NCBI GenBank assembly: GCA_009746045.1
Contig: RPFO01000231.1
Span: 477,388-541,387, forward strand
Source of the DNA: Mesostigma viride
Lineage: Eukaryota; Streptophyta; Mesostigmatophyceae; Mesostigmatales; Mesostigmataceae
DNA length: 64,000 nucleotides
Direction of reading: 5' to 3'
The notes beneath the pieces are model-generated. The model made no database searches and was not told where the DNA came from. It saw nothing but the letters and a program-made list of their open reading frames with translations. The translations under genes and the position numbers were made by a program. Below, in pieces: positions 58,501 to 64,000 of the stretch (positions are counted from its first letter, which is position 1; each line of letters starts with the position of its first letter).

Positions 58501-59305
58501 CCATCGATCCTCTGGCGCCGGGGGGGTGCTTGGCAGCTTTCTTGGCTCGTGAACGCTTGCGCTTCTTCACCGGAGACTCCTCGATGTCCTCCTCATCATC
58601 CTCGCCGTCATCCTCCTCCTCCTCCTCGTATTCCTCCTCAGACCCAGCGTCCGACTGCTCCACCTCATCCGCCTCAGGGGTCGCCTCCCGCGCCTCTGCC
58701 GGGCCAGGAGTTTCATCGGCACCATCCCCCACATCGTCAGCAGCCACCAGATACTCAAAAACCTGGTCCTTCGTGAGTGGGAGCGGCCTTTTATCGCCAT
58801 CGAACAAGCAAAATGCCTGCGTTTTGTCTCGTGTCACCCGCGTTACTGTCCCTGGTATGCGCACATTCGCATAATTTTCACCATATTTATCCTCTGCCCA
58901 GTCAGCCCCGAACAGGACCGCAGGAACGCTAACTCTAAGGCCCCTAACGAGCCGCCCTGAGGCTGCCATGGTCGTGGGCGCGGCCGCCATGCACGGGCTG
59001 TCGCACAAGAAAATCACGTGCGAACGTGAATTTTGCGTCGTACGTCGGTACCGACTGCACCCAAAAGTACCCAAAAAACCCTGTACCCCCCCACCTTGGA
59101 CGGTCCAGAACATGGGTTAAACTTTGTCAAAAGTATGCAAACCCTAGTACCATGCTGTGAGGAAACTTATAAACTTTCGATCTTCTCAGCTAAGCTTTTC
59201 CTAATTCTCAATAGATTTCGCGGCATTTGGTCGCCCGAGAAGGTGCCGACGTGTCGGCTGTAACTCAGTTTTTGGCGGAAAATCGGCAGCCAGACCATTT
59301 AGGGG
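55586..59305 (-). mobile_element. Complete piggyBac-superfamily transposon (3,720 bp)
   Basis: Terminal inverted repeats are CCCCTAAATGG (55586-55596) and CCATTTAGGGG (59295-59305), flanked by TTAA on both sides. Subterminal palindromes CCGATGCATCGG (55609-55620 and 55955-55966) and CCGACGTGTCGG (59246-59257) sit in related contexts (GAAGGTGCCGA, GGCTGTAACTCAG), as expected for transposase sites. One transposase gene is on the minus strand. The insertion sits precisely in LINE-D ORF1. Confidence 0.93.
56517..59113 (-). pseudogene. piggyBac transposase with N-terminal extension, one frameshift
   Basis: The C-terminal frame (58409-56517, 630 aa) has the DDE core: CAIDERCVGTG (D220), DVAMDRWYTS (D294), LVWMDRKLVYLL (D361) and YKAVDLFDQLAAEYDVGR with the fourth Asp region. 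At 514-553 a CxxC...CPEC...C...H ring-like zinc domain follows, then a basic tail with KKKKKK. The N-terminal frame (59113 to about 58525) adds a compact domain (VPAVLFGADWAEDKYGENYA... KDQVFEYLV) and an acidic run with basic KKRKRSRAKK. The frames meet at a seven-G run (58520-58526); one base difference there would merge them. Either the copy is dead by a single slip or the run is misread. Confidence 0.85.
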
Positions 59306-59309
59306 TTAA
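59295..59309. repeat. Right piggyBac terminal repeat and TTAA duplication
   Basis: CCATTTAGGGG followed by TTAA at 59306-59309, the exact mirror of the left end. Confidence 0.95.
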
Positions 59310-59664
59310 AGGTGAGAAGGAGCGGGGGCGGCCCGGCCTTACCCCGCGCGCGGGGAAGGCGGTGGGCGGCCAGCTCGATCTCACCAGTAAGGCCCATGCG
59401 ATCAAGGATTTCTCTCTCAAAAACACGCGCAAGCTTCTCGGAATTCTCACCTTCCTCCATCTTGAGATTCTTGACAATGACGTTGAGGCTGCGCTTGGCG
59501 AGCTCGGCCTCCTCGCGGAGGTCAAGCGTCTGCCGCTGGAGCTGGGCTGCGACGGCGGAGGTGGTGGAGGTGGTATGTTGCTTAAGCATGTCCGCCCAGG
59601 TCGTGATGGGAGGAGCATCGCCGGCCAGGCCAGCCGAGGCGGGCTTGGCGGCAATGTCCTTCAC
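59306..59664 (-). pseudogene. LINE-D ORF1, N-terminal half
   Basis: Encodes KDIAAKPASAGLAGDAPP, a coiled-coil-like stretch (QRQTLDLREEAELAKRSLN) and the start of the RRM region (EIELAAHRLPRARGKAGPPP, LLLTF), where the piggyBac insertion begins. The related plus-strand copy is at 53143-53371. Confidence 0.8.
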
Positions 59665-59687
59665 TGCACTAGGAACTCGCTACTGAG

Positions 59688-60005
59688 AAAACTGAGATTT
59701 CCTGAGATTTCCTGAGATTTCCTGAGAAAAAAACTGAGATTTCCTGAGATTTCCTGAGATGTCCTGAGATTTCCTGAGATTTCCTGAGATTTTCCTGAGA
59801 TTTCCTGAGATTTCCTGAGAAAGTGACCTGAGATTTCCTGAGATTGGCCTGAGAAAATTGGCTTTTTCTCAGGAAATCTCAGGAAATCTCAGGGCTAAGT
59901 GGAAACTGAGATTTTACGTGGACACTGAGATTTTTTTTTCTCAGGCTGAAAATCTCAGGGCATTTTCTCAGGCGCTGAAAATCTCAGGGCATTTTCTCAG
60001 GCATG
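59688..60005. repeat. CTGAGATTTC tandem and inverted repeats
   Basis: About 15 units of TGAGATTTCC in direct orientation (59690-59845) are followed by inverted units (CAGGAAATCTCAGG, 59868-59893) and more spaced copies (GAAAATCTCAGGGCATTTTC, twice, 59947-60000). The two arms could pair as a long hairpin. Confidence 0.9.
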
Positions 60006-61650
60006 CCATGTTGCCAGAATTAAATGTGTATTCTAACAAGCATAACACCATCATGCAATAAATCCAACAATTCATTAATGAATTAAATACGTTATTAGCA
60101 CATCTTGTGGTATTAGGCGTGGCATTCATGGCATCACGCTGTTTGATAGTAATGAACTTATGTTTCATTGTGGCATTCTGTGACTCATCATTTCAATACC
60201 ATCAAAATATAAAACATCGACTCAAAACTGCTCTCATCCTATTTCTGGATTGCTAGCTGATGGCTCATGGCCATATAACAGCTGGCATGCCAGAGCCCAG
60301 CAACGGTGGTTTCACTCAATATTGATGTGTACGTCTTCTCGTCGAGCTTGTATGCTCCACGATCTGCATCAAGTCATCCCCCAAAGAAAGAAAGCATACA
60401 GAAAGCAAGGAGTTAAATTTACAAACATGATAATAATGCCATATGCAACATGATATTCCAAGAATGATATAGAAGGCGGGCATGCTGCCATGCATTGCGT
60501 GACTGCGTGCAGGCGTGCAGCTAGGTGTGCGTGCGTGGGCGAGTGCGTGCAGTTGTGCATGAGTGCGTTTGTGCAGGCGTGCCTTGGCGGGTGGGTTGAT
60601 GGCTGTGTGCAGGCGTGCGTGCGTGAGTGGGTGCGTGAGAGTGTGCAGCTATGTGTGCGTGTGCGTGCACTTGTGCATGTGCGCGTTTGTGCAGGCGTGC
60701 CTTGGTGGGTGGGTTGATGGCTGCGTGCATGCGTGCGTGCGAGGGTAGGTGCGTGGGAGTGTGCAGCTAGGTGTGCGTGCGTGCAGTCGGTGGGCGTGGT
60801 GAAGTCTCCGGGGTGTCGCTGTGGACATGGGTGGGGCACTGGACTCGTGGGTGATACCGTTGTGGGAGGTGAATTGGGTGGGTACTCGTGGTCCTGGGTA
60901 TTGTAGAGTGTGTGTGTGTGTGTGTGTGTTGGACTATTGGGGGGACCCCCCCCTTTGGCGGGGGTCATGGGGGACATTGTTATGGGTTGATTATGTAGTA
61001 GTTGTGAGTCGCAGTTGTAGGTAGCTCGTGCGTAGGTCACAGGTTCGTGTGAGGGTTGGGGATGCTTGGGTTGCGTGGGTGGCTTGGGTATGGTACGTAG
61101 GCGGGCTTGCCGGTGGTCGGTGCAGCAGTGTCAGTTATGGTTGAGTGGACAGCTGATTGGTTGCCCCGGAGGCCGGGGTGGATGGTTATGCTTCACGTGG
61201 ATGGTGGGGTGGAGTCATCGTATGTTGGGGCAGCGGGGGGCGGGGTGGGCGGGGTGCAGTGGTGTAGGGGAACCTCGTTGTGGGGCGGTAGGTTTGTTTA
61301 GTAGGTGGTTTGTTATGTTGGTGTGGAAGGTGGTGTATGTAATACGGAAGGGTGGTAGTCAGATAGGTTGGTTTGGGGGGACTCAAGGTGGATGGTCGGG
61401 TGGGTCATCGGATGGTTTGGGGGAGGAGGGCGGTGTTACGGTGTTGTGGGGGACCTCAGCGTGGGGGCGAGAGTAGTCCGTAGTCAGGTGGGGATGGATA
61501 ACGGCATGTGGATGTCTGTGACGTATATTTGTGGGTGGGGCGGGTATGGAACAGGCAGGGGAGTGGGGCGAGTGGGAGTTAGCGGGGTGGAGGGTGCTGG
61601 CATTGTGGCGGGATGGTTGGAGGCACACGGACACACGTAATGGCAAGAGT
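60006..61650. other. AT-rich then GT-rich simple-sequence region, no gene
   Basis: 60490-60785 is a GTGCGTGCAGG-type minisatellite. 60901-60931 is (GT)n. 60950-61620 is G/T-rich. All long ORFs here are low-complexity shadows. Confidence 0.6.

Positions 61651-64000
<2,350 letters not shown>

Larger units (their letters stand above)
54890..59670 (-). mobile_element. LINE-D, ORF1-only element interrupted by piggyBac
   Basis: It has a (TTAA)n tail at 54890-54905, a 3' UTR (54906-55328), the ORF1 C-terminal half (55329-55585), then after the piggyBac insertion the ORF1 N-terminal half (59306-59664). With one TTAA counted once the two halves join in frame at LLTF|KTPADK. The homologous position in the 10561 copy reads LLTFPSREDK, so the join is the ancestral state. 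The element is 5'-truncated near 59670. Confidence 0.85.

Noticed and set aside
60369-61040. 223-aa minus-strand ORF rich in His/Thr/Pro
   Set aside because: Low-complexity translation of GTGCGTGC-type repeats.

Overview
The window looks like nuclear DNA of a green alga (Viridiplantae). The reasons are a GC-rich, intron-bearing gene with a predicted plastid transit peptide, a kangaroo/PAT-like tyrosine-recombinase retroelement, a plant-type (CCCTAAA-like) tract, and LINE and piggyBac elements. I cannot assign a species. No rRNA, tRNA, CRISPR array or bacterial operon was seen.

Layout. (1) 1-942: 3' end of an unrecognised two-exon gene. (2) 1238-4918: a tail-to-tail pair of LINE-B copies. (3) 6462-7547: a two-exon FHA-domain gene on the minus strand. 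(4) 8.4-15 kb: a MITE-like element and relics of LINE ORF1s. (5) 15181-22302: nested LINE-A copies, including a full-length 5.75-kb element with an 11-bp target-site duplication, 168-bp 5' monomers and an ATGA overlap between ORF1 and ORF2. (6) 22391-25539: a 5'-truncated DIRS/Ngaro-type element with RT, RNase H, a 2A-like motif and a tyrosine recombinase. (7) 26402-44270, minus strand: a 17-exon, 17.9-kb gene for a plastid CrtI-type FAD oxidoreductase. All exon phases close to one 578-codon frame. (8) 45208-51191, plus strand: a very large CtIP/Sae2/COM1-type DNA-end-resection protein, divergent from the CrtI gene across a 937-bp spacer that holds a near-perfect inverted repeat. (9) 51.8-59.7 kb: LINE debris, then an ORF1-only retroelement interrupted by a complete 3,720-bp piggyBac transposon with TTAA duplications and 11-bp terminal inverted repeats. 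(10) 59.7-64 kb: CTGAG-type inverted repeats, GT-rich and (CT)n simple sequence, and no recognised gene.

The most unusual signal is inside the CrtI gene. At least nine of its 16 introns carry decayed or tandem copies of their own adjoining exon edge and splice site. Examples are about nine copies of the exon-10 donor, four copies of the exon-14 acceptor, and extra copies of the ends of exons 5, 7, 13, 15 and 16. This suggests that introns here grow by repeated duplication across exon-intron boundaries.

Four broken reading frames (piggyBac transposase, LINE-A ORF2, LINE-B ORF2 and the CtIP-like gene) break near C/G-rich runs, three of them in clear homopolymers. Assembly error should be considered before calling these copies dead.
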